Assembly: GCF_014279975.1 (NCBI RefSeq)
Contig: NZ_CP047936.1
Coordinates: 558,001-622,000, forward strand
Origin: Synechococcus sp. BIOS-U3-1
GTDB taxonomy: Bacteria > Cyanobacteriota > Cyanobacteriia > PCC-6307 > Cyanobiaceae
Reading direction: 5' to 3'
DNA length: 64,000 nt
The notes under the pieces are model-generated. The model saw nothing but the letters and a program-made list of their open reading frames with translations, was not told the origin of the DNA and made no database searches. Shown here piece after piece: positions 57,293 to 64,000 of this stretch (positions are counted from its first letter, which is position 1; the number at the start of each line of letters is the position of its first letter). Both the position numbers and the translations under genes were made by a program.

Positions 57293-58705
57293 CTAGCAGC
57301 GTTGCCAGGGGCGTTCGAGTAGCGCGGCAATAAGAGCCAGCAGGGCGAGCAACCACAACACTGGACTAAGCCCAATGCTGCTGACCAAAGTGCCTGCCAG
57401 CACTAGCGGCAGGCTGAGGGCGATGTTGATCAGATTGTTCTGAAGACCGAAGACCCTGCCTCTCTGGGATTCCGGAGTTTCCTCCTGGATGGTGGTCTGT
57501 GCCGGAATGGCGACTAGTGCGGCTCCGACGCCGAGGATCCCGCAGAACGCCAGAGTGCTATTGAGTGAGCCCTTGAACTGGCTGAGCAAGACCAGTGAAA
57601 AGGTGATCAGTCCAAGCCCTGCAGCGGAGAGTCGGCGGCGACTGAAGTGATGACCAAGCTGGGCCATCATCACCGCGCCGATAGCCATTCCCAGTCCGCT
57701 CATCGCCAGCAGCATGCCGAAACCAGAGGGCCCGAGACTGCGAATCAGGCCTGCCAGCTGAAGGGCCAGAACGTAGAGAGCTGCAAGCAGGCTGTAAAGC
57801 AGCACCAGATGAACCATGGCGTTGCGCACCGTGGGGATGCGCTTCAGCACCTGTAGTCCTTCTCCGATTTCGTGCCAGACCGATCGACCATCGTTTTGGA
57901 TCTCCCGTTCTCGGTAGCGCACCGCCAGCAGGCTCAGAGCTGCCATGCCATAACAGAACGGCAGCAGAATGAATTCACCACCGCGCACGCCGATCGCGCT
58001 GAACAGGTGATTCAGACCTCGCAGGATTGGCTCACCCAGAGCGAAGCCAACGATCGTGGCTCCCATACTTGTGGTTTGGTAGAGCGAGTTCGCTGCCAAC
58101 AGGTGTTCGCCCGGTACAAGCAGGGTGATGGCCGCCTGTTCGGCGGGTGCGAAGAACTGCGTGAGGATTGATTCAACAAACGTCATGCCGATCAGGCCCC
58201 AGTAGCCCCAGGGCAGTCCCAAGATGAGAGGACCAGGGATCAGGAACAGAGGGGTCAGCATCACCATCAAGGCCCTCAGTCCGTTCGAGGCCACCATCAC
58301 GCGCCGTTTTGGCCAGCGGTCAACCCAAACCCCCGCCACGCTGCCCAAGACCATCGCTGGCAGTGTGTTCGCCACGAAGATCCCTGTGGCGAGGAGGGTG
58401 ATCACCTGTGTGCGGGTGCTGATATCGAAGCCGTAATCGGAGGCCACCTCTGCAAGAACGCCGTTCTGCTGCGATGTGAGCAGCAAGTGCTGATCGATCA
58501 GAAAGACCATCAGCACGATGTAGAACTTGTCCGCCAGCTGGGAAAAGATCTGGCCGATCCAGAGTTTGCGGAAGTCGCTCAGGCGCAACACGGCCTGGAG
58601 CCCGCGGCCTCCCTCCGGATTATTGCCGGTGGGTAGGACCGGCTCTGGACTGTTCAGGGGGGATCCGCTCAAGGTTCGAGCAATGATCGGGTCATGATCG
58701 CTCAC
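57293..58705 (-). CDS. Major facilitator superfamily transporter
   Basis: A 470-residue membrane protein from a GTG at 58705, which overlaps the recO stop by GTGA. About twelve spans are seen. The first loop reads SVAGVWVDRWPKRRVMVASNG, the usual MFS signature in a form close to MFS_3/enterobactin-exporter types. The polar N-terminal 45 residues precede the first span. Substrate unknown. The longer frame to 58804 would lie inside recO and is unlikely. Confidence 0.82.
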   Translation of the reverse strand: MSDHDPIIARTLSGSPLNSPEPVLPTGNNPEGGRGLQAVLRLSDFRKLWIGQIFSQLADKFYIVLMVFLIDQHLLLTSQQNGVLAEVASDYGFDISTRTQVITLLATGIFVANTLPAMVLGSVAGVWVDRWPKRRVMVASNGLRALMVMLTPLFLIPGPLILGLPWGYWGLIGMTFVESILTQFFAPAEQAAITLLVPGEHLLAANSLYQTTSMGATIVGFALGEPILRGLNHLFSAIGVRGGEFILLPFCYGMAALSLLAVRYREREIQNDGRSVWHEIGEGLQVLKRIPTVRNAMVHLVLLYSLLAALYVLALQLAGLIRSLGPSGFGMLLAMSGLGMAIGAVMMAQLGHHFSRRRLSAAGLGLITFSLVLLSQFKGSLNSTLAFCGILGVGAALVAIPAQTTIQEETPESQRGRVFGLQNNLINIALSLPLVLAGTLVSSIGLSPVLWLLALLALIAALLERPWQRC

Positions 58706-59490
58706 TGCGGAGGCATGCAGTTGCCGACCATCTCCAGTGAACGCACTGGGCGGGGCAAATGGGTGCGGCACCAGCATTCCAGGACAGCCAGAAGCTTTAG
58801 CCACACCGGACGCGGACCCATCAGTTCGCCATCGCGTCTCCTTGGCACTTCCGCCCTGGGCAACCGTTGCAAAAGAGCCAGCTCGGATGGGTTGAACTGA
58901 ATTGTGGCGCCCGGTAAGGATCCGATCGCCAATCCCTCCTCAGGTAGAAGGCTGCAGCGCCATGCCCACTCACCAATCGGAGGGGCCAGTTCAGCTCCTG
59001 TGCGGCAGCAAATCTGTAGTGGAATTCCATAGCCGCCCAGAGCCAGTAGATGGACTCCTGCCTGCACGAGCATCGCTAAGCAGAGATCTGCGTCTGGTTG
59101 GCTGGAGCGGCTCAGGCTTTCGAAGCTCTCGAGATGAATCAGCACCGTGTCGAGCATTCCTGGAACAGGGTCGCAGTCGCTCACAAGGGCAATGGCCAGT
59201 TCCGCCAGGGCTTGGGCGGCAGCCAATGTTTCCAGTTGCTTCCCAACACCGCTGTAGTTGTGCACGACCTGCAGCTGACGCACCCTCTTCAAACTGCGAC
59301 GACCCACCACCTGCAGATCCAGCAGGGTGAGCGGAACTGCAGCGGCAAGGCTGCTACGTGGTTTACGTGCTCCGGGCACTGCAAGTCGCACCACGCCGTC
59401 TTCATCACTGAGCAGGGTCAACAAACGATCGTGCTCTCCGAGGGGCCCCACCTTGAGGGCCAATCCCGTCAGGCGCTTGTCTCCACTCAT
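58702..59490 (-). CDS. recO: DNA repair protein RecO
   Basis: A 262-residue recombination mediator. The N-terminal OB fold contains LTGLALKVGPLGEHDRLLTLLSDE and GVVRLAVPGARKPRSSL. A helical domain follows with a cysteine pair (LQICCRTGAEL) of the zinc-binding region, in degenerate form. It loads RecA with RecR and RecF. It overlaps deoC upstream and the MFS gene downstream by four bases each. Confidence 0.92.
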   Translation of the reverse strand: MSGDKRLTGLALKVGPLGEHDRLLTLLSDEDGVVRLAVPGARKPRSSLAAAVPLTLLDLQVVGRRSLKRVRQLQVVHNYSGVGKQLETLAAAQALAELAIALVSDCDPVPGMLDTVLIHLESFESLSRSSQPDADLCLAMLVQAGVHLLALGGYGIPLQICCRTGAELAPPIGEWAWRCSLLPEEGLAIGSLPGATIQFNPSELALLQRLPRAEVPRRRDGELMGPRPVWLKLLAVLECWCRTHLPRPVRSLEMVGNCMPPQ

Positions 59491-60167
59491 CGCGGTTGTC
59501 GCAGAGCCTTCACCAACGCTGGACCATGACCGGTGCCCAGCGCGATGGCTCCTGCTTCAACGAGATCAAGCGCCAGTTCAAGTTCTCGGATTCCACCGGC
59601 AGCCTTGATGGCGCAACGGCCTCGGGTGAGCTGCCTGAGTTCCCGGATCTGATTGGCTGAGACGGCTGCTCCAAAACCATTGCCGGCCTGGAGCGATGCA
59701 GCGCCTGCATCCATGGCAGCTTCTGCTGCGAGAGCAAGCTGCGCTTCATTCAGTTGATTGACGTCCAGCACTACGGTCATGGGCAGATCCAGTGCCGCGA
59801 TCGCCGCCAGCTCTTCGGCAAAGCTGTTGGCACGGCCGTTCACAAGTGCTGACCAGTCCGGTGTGACTTCGAGAGCGTCGGCTCCATGGGCAGCAGCCCA
59901 TTCGGCTTGGGCTTGTTTCAGCTCGGCAGGCAGCGCTCCAAAAGGGAAGGCAACAGTGGCGATCAACCTCACCGGTCCATGACCCCCCAGGCGCCTGCGG
60001 ACAGCTTCGAGGTGAACGAGGCTGACGCAGACTCCGCCGAATCCCAGTTGCCTGGCGGCGTCGCAAAGCGTGAACAGTTCCTCCTCCTGCAGCAGTGGAT
60101 TGAGCAGAGCTTGGTGAATCAGAGGGGGGATGTCCGGCAGATCCTGCCGGCGCGGTGACTTGGTCAT
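59487..60167 (-). CDS. DeoC-family aldolase homologue with altered active site
   Basis: A 226-residue protein with the deoxyribose-phosphate aldolase fold (GFGGVCVSLVHL, RLIATVAFPFGALP and CAIKAAGGIREL). In the usual enzyme the Schiff-base lysine lies in a KTSTGF segment; here the matching stretch is LQAGNGFG, with Gln160 in that place. The aspartate usually in EVDVV is glutamate (Glu100). The second lysine (Lys188) remains. The true substrate and activity are therefore uncertain. It overlaps recO by ATGA and follows hpf by 37 bases. Confidence 0.85.
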   Translation of the reverse strand: MTKSPRRQDLPDIPPLIHQALLNPLLQEEELFTLCDAARQLGFGGVCVSLVHLEAVRRRLGGHGPVRLIATVAFPFGALPAELKQAQAEWAAAHGADALEVTPDWSALVNGRANSFAEELAAIAALDLPMTVVLDVNQLNEAQLALAAEAAMDAGAASLQAGNGFGAAVSANQIRELRQLTRGRCAIKAAGGIRELELALDLVEAGAIALGTGHGPALVKALRQPR

Positions 60168-60204
60168 CGCTGAGCAAACGACGGATCAAGCCGCCATGAA
60201 AGGG

Positions 60205-60792
60205 TCAGTTGCGTGCCTGGATCACTCCATAGCCACCGTGGTTGCGCCGATAAATCACCTGCAGCTCGCCGCTTTCACTGTCGCGAAATAGATAAAAGTC
60301 ATGGTCGATGAGATCCAGCTGGGTGCGTGCGTCATCCAGCGTCATCGGTGGCATGGCGAAGTACTTGCGGCGCACACCTGGGCTGGGCAGTTGAGCCTCT
60401 TTCCCCGCGAGGAGTGAACCGTCCACGGGGCTGTCATCGAGCACCGCTTCAGTCGTTGGGGTCTCGGTGGCTCGATGGCCAGGGCTGTGGTGGTGGTCGC
60501 TGTGGCGTTCTTTGAAGCGTCGAAGCTGACGTGCCAGCTTGCTCGCCACCAAGTCGATGCTGGCGTAGAGATTCTCACTGCGTTCCTGGGCACGAATCAC
60601 TGTGCCGTTGGCGAAGACGGTCACCTCAGCTGTTTGCTGGGGAACGCGGGGATTGCGAGCTACCGACAGGTGGACATCCGCTTCCTGAACGAGATCGTTG
60701 AAGTGATGGATTGCCCGATCAAGCTTCGTCTCGGTGTAATCCCGCAATGCGGGAGTCACATCCAGATTGCGACCATGGATCAAGAGCTTCAT
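60205..60792 (-). CDS. hpf: Ribosome hibernation promoting factor (light-repressed protein A)
   Basis: A 195-residue long-form hibernation factor. The N-terminal S30AE domain reads [20 protein letters not shown], with the [13 protein letters not shown] strand. A basic, histidine-rich linker ([11 protein letters not shown]) precedes a C-terminal dimerisation domain with [18 protein letters not shown]. It pairs ribosomes into inactive dimers in the dark or in starvation. It diverges from lipB across 35 bases and leads the deoC-recO run. Confidence 0.94.
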   Translation of the reverse strand: MKLLIHGRNLDVTPALRDYTETKLDRAIHHFNDLVQEADVHLSVARNPRVPQQTAEVTVFANGTVIRAQERSENLYASIDLVASKLARQLRRFKERHSDHHHSPGHRATETPTTEAVLDDSPVDGSLLAGKEAQLPSPGVRRKYFAMPPMTLDDARTQLDLIDHDFYLFRDSESGELQVIYRRNHGGYGVIQARN

Positions 60793-60827
60793 GCATCCCT
60801 CCGGTGTCTGCTCCTAAAGGAAAGCTA

Positions 60828-61538
60828 GTGACGCCTTCGGATTCCGGAACCGGGTCTTCGGCATTTCTTTTCCAGCCTGAACAGCTGGTGCCTTTTCAGC
60901 AGGCCTGGGACCTGCAGCGCTGTTGGCAGGAGCAGTTGCTTCTGGAGTCAGATCACGCCGCTGATGCGGAAGCGGTCTGGCTGCTGCAGCACCCTCCCTG
61001 TTACACCCTTGGCCGCGGCGCCAGTGAAGACCATCTGCTGTTCGATCCGGAGCATCCGCCGGCCCCACTGCACCGCATTGATCGTGGTGGGGAGGTGACG
61101 CATCACGCACCCGGTCAACTGGTGGCTTACCCGGTGCTGGATCTCCGTCGTCGTCGCACCGATCTGCACTGGTATCTGCGTCAGCTGGAACAGGTGGTGA
61201 TTGATGTGTTGCAGGCTCTCGACTTGCAGGGGGTGCGGATCGAAGGTCTCACTGGGGTCTGGCTTGATCAGCAAAAGGTGGCGGCAATCGGTGTTGGTTG
61301 CCGTCGCTGGATCACGCAGCACGGTCTTGCGTTGAACGTGACCTGCGATCTGGAGGGTTTCGAGTCCGTGGTGCCTTGTGGACTCAAAGGACGAGCGGTT
61401 GGTCGCCTCTGCGACTGGATTCCTGAACTGGAGATCGAGATTGTGCAACCCCTGCTGCGCGATGCCCTGGCCACTCGCTTCAATCTGGTCTGGAAGGAGA
61501 GCGTTGGCGAGCAGCTGTGTTTGCCGAAGCAGCCTTGA
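60828..61538 (+). CDS. lipB: Octanoyl-[ACP] protein transferase LipB
   Basis: A 236-residue enzyme that moves octanoyl groups to lipoyl domains. From the GTG at 60828. Landmarks are [63 protein letters not shown] and [13 protein letters not shown] with the catalytic cysteine and lysine. The longer frame to 60711 would overlap hpf and is not supported. The acyl-activating enzyme follows 33 bases later. Confidence 0.94.
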   Translation: MTPSDSGTGSSAFLFQPEQLVPFQQAWDLQRCWQEQLLLESDHAADAEAVWLLQHPPCYTLGRGASEDHLLFDPEHPPAPLHRIDRGGEVTHHAPGQLVAYPVLDLRRRRTDLHWYLRQLEQVVIDVLQALDLQGVRIEGLTGVWLDQQKVAAIGVGCRRWITQHGLALNVTCDLEGFESVVPCGLKGRAVGRLCDWIPELEIEIVQPLLRDALATRFNLVWKESVGEQLCLPKQP

Positions 61539-61571
61539 GGTGATAGGCCTGGGCGACTACAAACCGTTTCC

Positions 61572-63491
61572 GTGACTGCCGCCGCTCAATCCACCTGGCA
61601 TCCAACCTCTCGCGAGCAGGTGGCACTGGCTCGCCAGGATCATGTTCAAAGTCTCGGCAGGGTGGATCAGGTCTGGCCCTGGCTGAAATCCCATCACGGT
61701 GAGGTGATGGCGGTTGATGCTCCCCATGCCGCCCATCCCGAGTGTCTCAGCTATCGAGAGCTGGCTGAGCGGATTGATCAAGCCTCTGCCGCATTCCGCA
61801 GTCTGAAGATCAGCAGCGGCGATGTTGTGGGCCTTTTCGCTGAGAACAGTCCTCGCTGGCTGGTAGCCGATCAGGGCCTCATGCGGGCCGGTGCCATTGA
61901 TGCGGTGCGTGGGGCAGCAGCACCTGTGGAGGAGCTGCGTTACATCCTCGAGGATTCGGCGGCCGTTGCGCTGGTGGTGCAAACCGCTGATTTGCTGCAG
62001 CGTTTACAGCTGCCGGCGGAGATGCAGGAGCGTCTGCGCTTTGTGCTCGTACTGGAGGGCCCAGCTCCTACGGGCGCGATTGATTTCGATGCTTTTCTCG
62101 CCCTTGCCGATGGCCACGATGCACCGGATCCAATGGCCGGGCGGGACCGCGTCTCTGCACCAGCCACCACGGCCACGATTTTGTATACGAGTGGAACTAC
62201 AGGTCGGCCCAAGGGCGTGCCGCTGACGCATGCCAACCTCCTGCATCAGATGCGGAGCCTCGCCTGTGTCACTCGGCCGCAACCAGGATCCCCGGTGTTG
62301 AGCGTTCTACCGATCTGGCATTCCTACGAACGCAGCGCTGAGTATTACTTCTTCTCTTGTGCCTGCTCGCAGAGTTACACCACTATCAAGCAGCTCAAGA
62401 AGGATCTGCCTCGGGTTAAGCCGGTGATCATGGCCACGGTCCCCAGGTTGTGGGAAGCCGTTCAGGCAGGCTTTGAGGATGCCGTCAAGACCTTTCCAGC
62501 TTCCCGTCAACGCCTGTTGAGGGCAGCCTTGGCCAATAGCAAGGCGTACTGCCTCGCCAGGCGCCGCAGCCGTGACCTCATGATTCAGCCGCTACGCAAG
62601 CGCGACCGTCTGAGAGCTGCTGCAGAGGCGAGTCGCCGCTGGCCAGCCCATGCGCTTGCCTCCAAACTGATCTGGCCAAAGCTGAGGCAGCAACTCAGTG
62701 GCGGAGCACTGCGCTTCCCGATTAATGGAGGAGGCGCCATCGCTCCCCACGTTGATTCGTTCTTTGAAGCGGTGGGCATCGAGCTTCTGGTTGGTTACGG
62801 CCTCACGGAAACCAGTCCGGTGGTGAGTTGCCGGCGGCCATGGCGCAACATCCGCGGTAGCTCTGGCCTACCGCTCCCTGACACTGAATTCCGCATTGTT
62901 GATGCCGAGACCAGGCAACCGCTTGGGTTTCGAGAACGCGGTGTGGTGTTGGTGCACGGTCCTCAGGTGATGGGTGGATACCTCGGCAAGCCTGAGGCCA
63001 CCGCCAAGGTGCTTGATGCTGATGGCTGGTTCGATACAGGCGATCTGGGCATGCTTCTCCCTGATGGATCTGTGGTCCTCACCGGACGGGCCAAGGACAC
63101 GATCGTGCTCAGCAGCGGAGAGAACATTGAGCCCGGGCCGCTTGAAGAGGCGCTGGTCTCAAGCCCGCTGATCGAGCAGGTGATGCTGGTGGGGCAGGAC
63201 GAACGTCAGCTGGGGGCTCTGGTAGTGCCACGGGCCGATGCGATCAAGGCCTGGGCTAGCTCTCAGGGCTGCGATCCAGGCGATCAGCGCTTGTTCAAGC
63301 TGCTGCGCGGGGAGTTGAACCGACTCTTGGCTGAGCGTGTTGGATCCAGGGCTGATGAGCGTCTTGCTGGTGTCGCTCTCGTGGAAGCCTTCTCGATTGA
63401 GAACGGCCTGCTGACTCAGACGCTTAAGCAACGCCGAGACCGCATCACGGAACGGGACCGCTCAGCAATCGAAAGCATGTATGGCCGCTAA
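61572..63491 (+). CDS. Acyl-CoA / acyl-ACP synthetase
   Basis: A 639-residue adenylate-forming enzyme from a GTG. Signatures are ILYTSGTTGRPKGVPLTHAN (the P-loop), YGLTETSPV, and DGWFDTGDLGMLLPDGSVVLTGRAKDTIVLSSGENIEP with the usual aspartate and lysine. Cyanobacterial members of this type (Aas) recycle free fatty acids by joining them to ACP; the substrate cannot be proven from sequence. It follows lipB on the same strand. Confidence 0.9.
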   Translation: MTAAAQSTWHPTSREQVALARQDHVQSLGRVDQVWPWLKSHHGEVMAVDAPHAAHPECLSYRELAERIDQASAAFRSLKISSGDVVGLFAENSPRWLVADQGLMRAGAIDAVRGAAAPVEELRYILEDSAAVALVVQTADLLQRLQLPAEMQERLRFVLVLEGPAPTGAIDFDAFLALADGHDAPDPMAGRDRVSAPATTATILYTSGTTGRPKGVPLTHANLLHQMRSLACVTRPQPGSPVLSVLPIWHSYERSAEYYFFSCACSQSYTTIKQLKKDLPRVKPVIMATVPRLWEAVQAGFEDAVKTFPASRQRLLRAALANSKAYCLARRRSRDLMIQPLRKRDRLRAAAEASRRWPAHALASKLIWPKLRQQLSGGALRFPINGGGAIAPHVDSFFEAVGIELLVGYGLTETSPVVSCRRPWRNIRGSSGLPLPDTEFRIVDAETRQPLGFRERGVVLVHGPQVMGGYLGKPEATAKVLDADGWFDTGDLGMLLPDGSVVLTGRAKDTIVLSSGENIEPGPLEEALVSSPLIEQVMLVGQDERQLGALVVPRADAIKAWASSQGCDPGDQRLFKLLRGELNRLLAERVGSRADERLAGVALVEAFSIENGLLTQTLKQRRDRITERDRSAIESMYGR

Positions 63492-63563
63492 GAGCTCTTA
63501 GGTCAGGCTCGGGTTGACCATCCGCCATGGGGCTGAGACGCTTGGCGCTGATTCCCCGCCCCA

Positions 63564-64000
63564 ATGTCCGACGGCACCACCCTGTCGATCAAGCGTTCCA
63601 TCACCATCCGTGCCGTGGTCACGCCGGCCTGGAAGGAGGAGGCTGAGCGTGAGCTGAGCGCTGGCATCTCCACCAGCGACCAGCAACTGGCTCAACTTGA
63701 GCAGGAGGGTCAGCAGGTTGTCGATGATGTTCGTCGTCAGAGCGCCAACCCCCTAGATCCGCGTGTGCAGGAACAGGTCGCTCAGGTGCAGCAGCAGGTT
63801 GCGGCCAAGCGGGCTGAGCTCGAAGAACAGAAGCGCAATCTGCTTCAGCAGCAGGCTCAGGTCCGCGAGCTTGAAATGGAACAGATCGTGGATCAGGGTC
63901 AGCTCGAGAGCTTCTGTGACATACAGGTGGGTGACAACCTGGTGAGCAAGATGCAGGTTGCTGTCGTGGTGCGCGACGGTGTGATCGAGGCCATCGAGCA
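63564..64000 (+). CDS. YlqD-like coiled-coil protein, cut by window end
   Basis: An ATG at 63564 opens a frame (MSDGTTLSIKRSITIRAVVT, then PAWKEEAERELSAG) that runs off the window. About residues 30-110 are a long glutamine- and glutamate-rich coiled coil with QVQQQVAAKRAELEEQKRNL. The pattern resembles the YlqD family, whose function is unknown. At least 145 residues are present. The C-terminus is missing. Confidence 0.6.
   Translation, partial: MSDGTTLSIKRSITIRAVVTPAWKEEAERELSAGISTSDQQLAQLEQEGQQVVDDVRRQSANPLDPRVQEQVAQVQQQVAAKRAELEEQKRNLLQQQAQVRELEMEQIVDQGQLESFCDIQVGDNLVSKMQVAVVVRDGVIEAIE

Overview
The window is chromosomal DNA of a unicellular marine cyanobacterium, most likely a marine Synechococcus or a close Prochlorococcus relative. 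The support is a set of photosynthesis genes (psbB, psbT, psbM, psaE, petB, petD, ctpA), the cyanobacteria-specific regulators and small proteins PipX, NrdR, MinCDE and DUF1823, a 16S rRNA of picocyanobacterial type, and dense gene packing at medium-high G+C by eye. Many genes appear to start with GTG or TTG (nrdR, minD, dprA, recQ, der, pipX, pipY, sepF, proC, lipB, the acyl-activating enzyme and the MFS gene), so start choice matters. I could not run searches, so all family names come from reading motifs.

Layout. 1-6.6 kb: tRNA-Phe, comF-like, DUF2470, an FGGY sugar kinase, metK, a HAD phosphatase, rpsA and nrdR, all on the minus strand. 6.6-10.1 kb: psbB-psbT on minus, diverging from a [2Fe-2S] ferredoxin and psbM, then a double universal stress protein. 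10.1-13.5 kb: a hotdog thioesterase gene broken by an in-frame TAG, then dprA, prmC, a Sua5/TsaC gene and a small membrane protein. 13.5-18.2 kb (minus): ctpA-HD hydrolase and minC-minD-minE, followed by a stand-alone LuxR-type helix-turn-helix gene whose stop codon lies inside tRNA-Thr. 18.3-21.1 kb: petBD converging on a GH100 invertase.

21.1-27.1 kb: a complete rRNA operon (16S, tRNA-Ile, tRNA-Ala, 23S, 5S) with a long leader, an ITS boxA and a strong terminator. 27.1-29.6 kb: methionine-salvage genes mtnB-mtnC with an AT-richer look, then mutM and psaE. 29.8-34.9 kb: an unrecognised 340-residue protein, recQ, a three-LysM exported protein and an aldehyde dehydrogenase. 35.0-39.7 kb: a GH13 glucosidase facing glpK-glpD, which could salvage a glucosylated glycerol compatible solute. 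39.8-41.0 kb: an atypical response regulator, a possible LysR remnant, tRNA-Thr and tRNA-Tyr.

41.0-48.9 kb: aroQ-miaE, acireductone dioxygenase mtnD, cobI with DUF4079, a lone BcsA-like glycosyltransferase with a degenerate PilZ tail, dus, two tiny overlapping genes, DUF1823 and a signal-less L,D-transpeptidase. 49.1-53.9 kb (plus): der, ecfT, pipX, pipY, sepF, proC. 53.9-55.9 kb: an AT-rich 680-residue protein ending in a DUF4114-like segment, probably acquired. 56.1-60.8 kb (minus): a GT4 glycosyltransferase, then the recO-MFS pair, a deoC homologue lacking the Schiff-base lysine, and the hibernation factor hpf. 60.8-64.0 kb (plus): lipB, an acyl-activating enzyme and a YlqD-like protein cut by the window end.

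The best candidates for something undescribed are the active-site-altered DeoC, the AT-rich DUF4114 protein, the LuxR gene that overlaps tRNA-Thr, and the small gene pair upstream of dus. No CRISPR array, prophage, transposase or toxin-antitoxin pair was seen.
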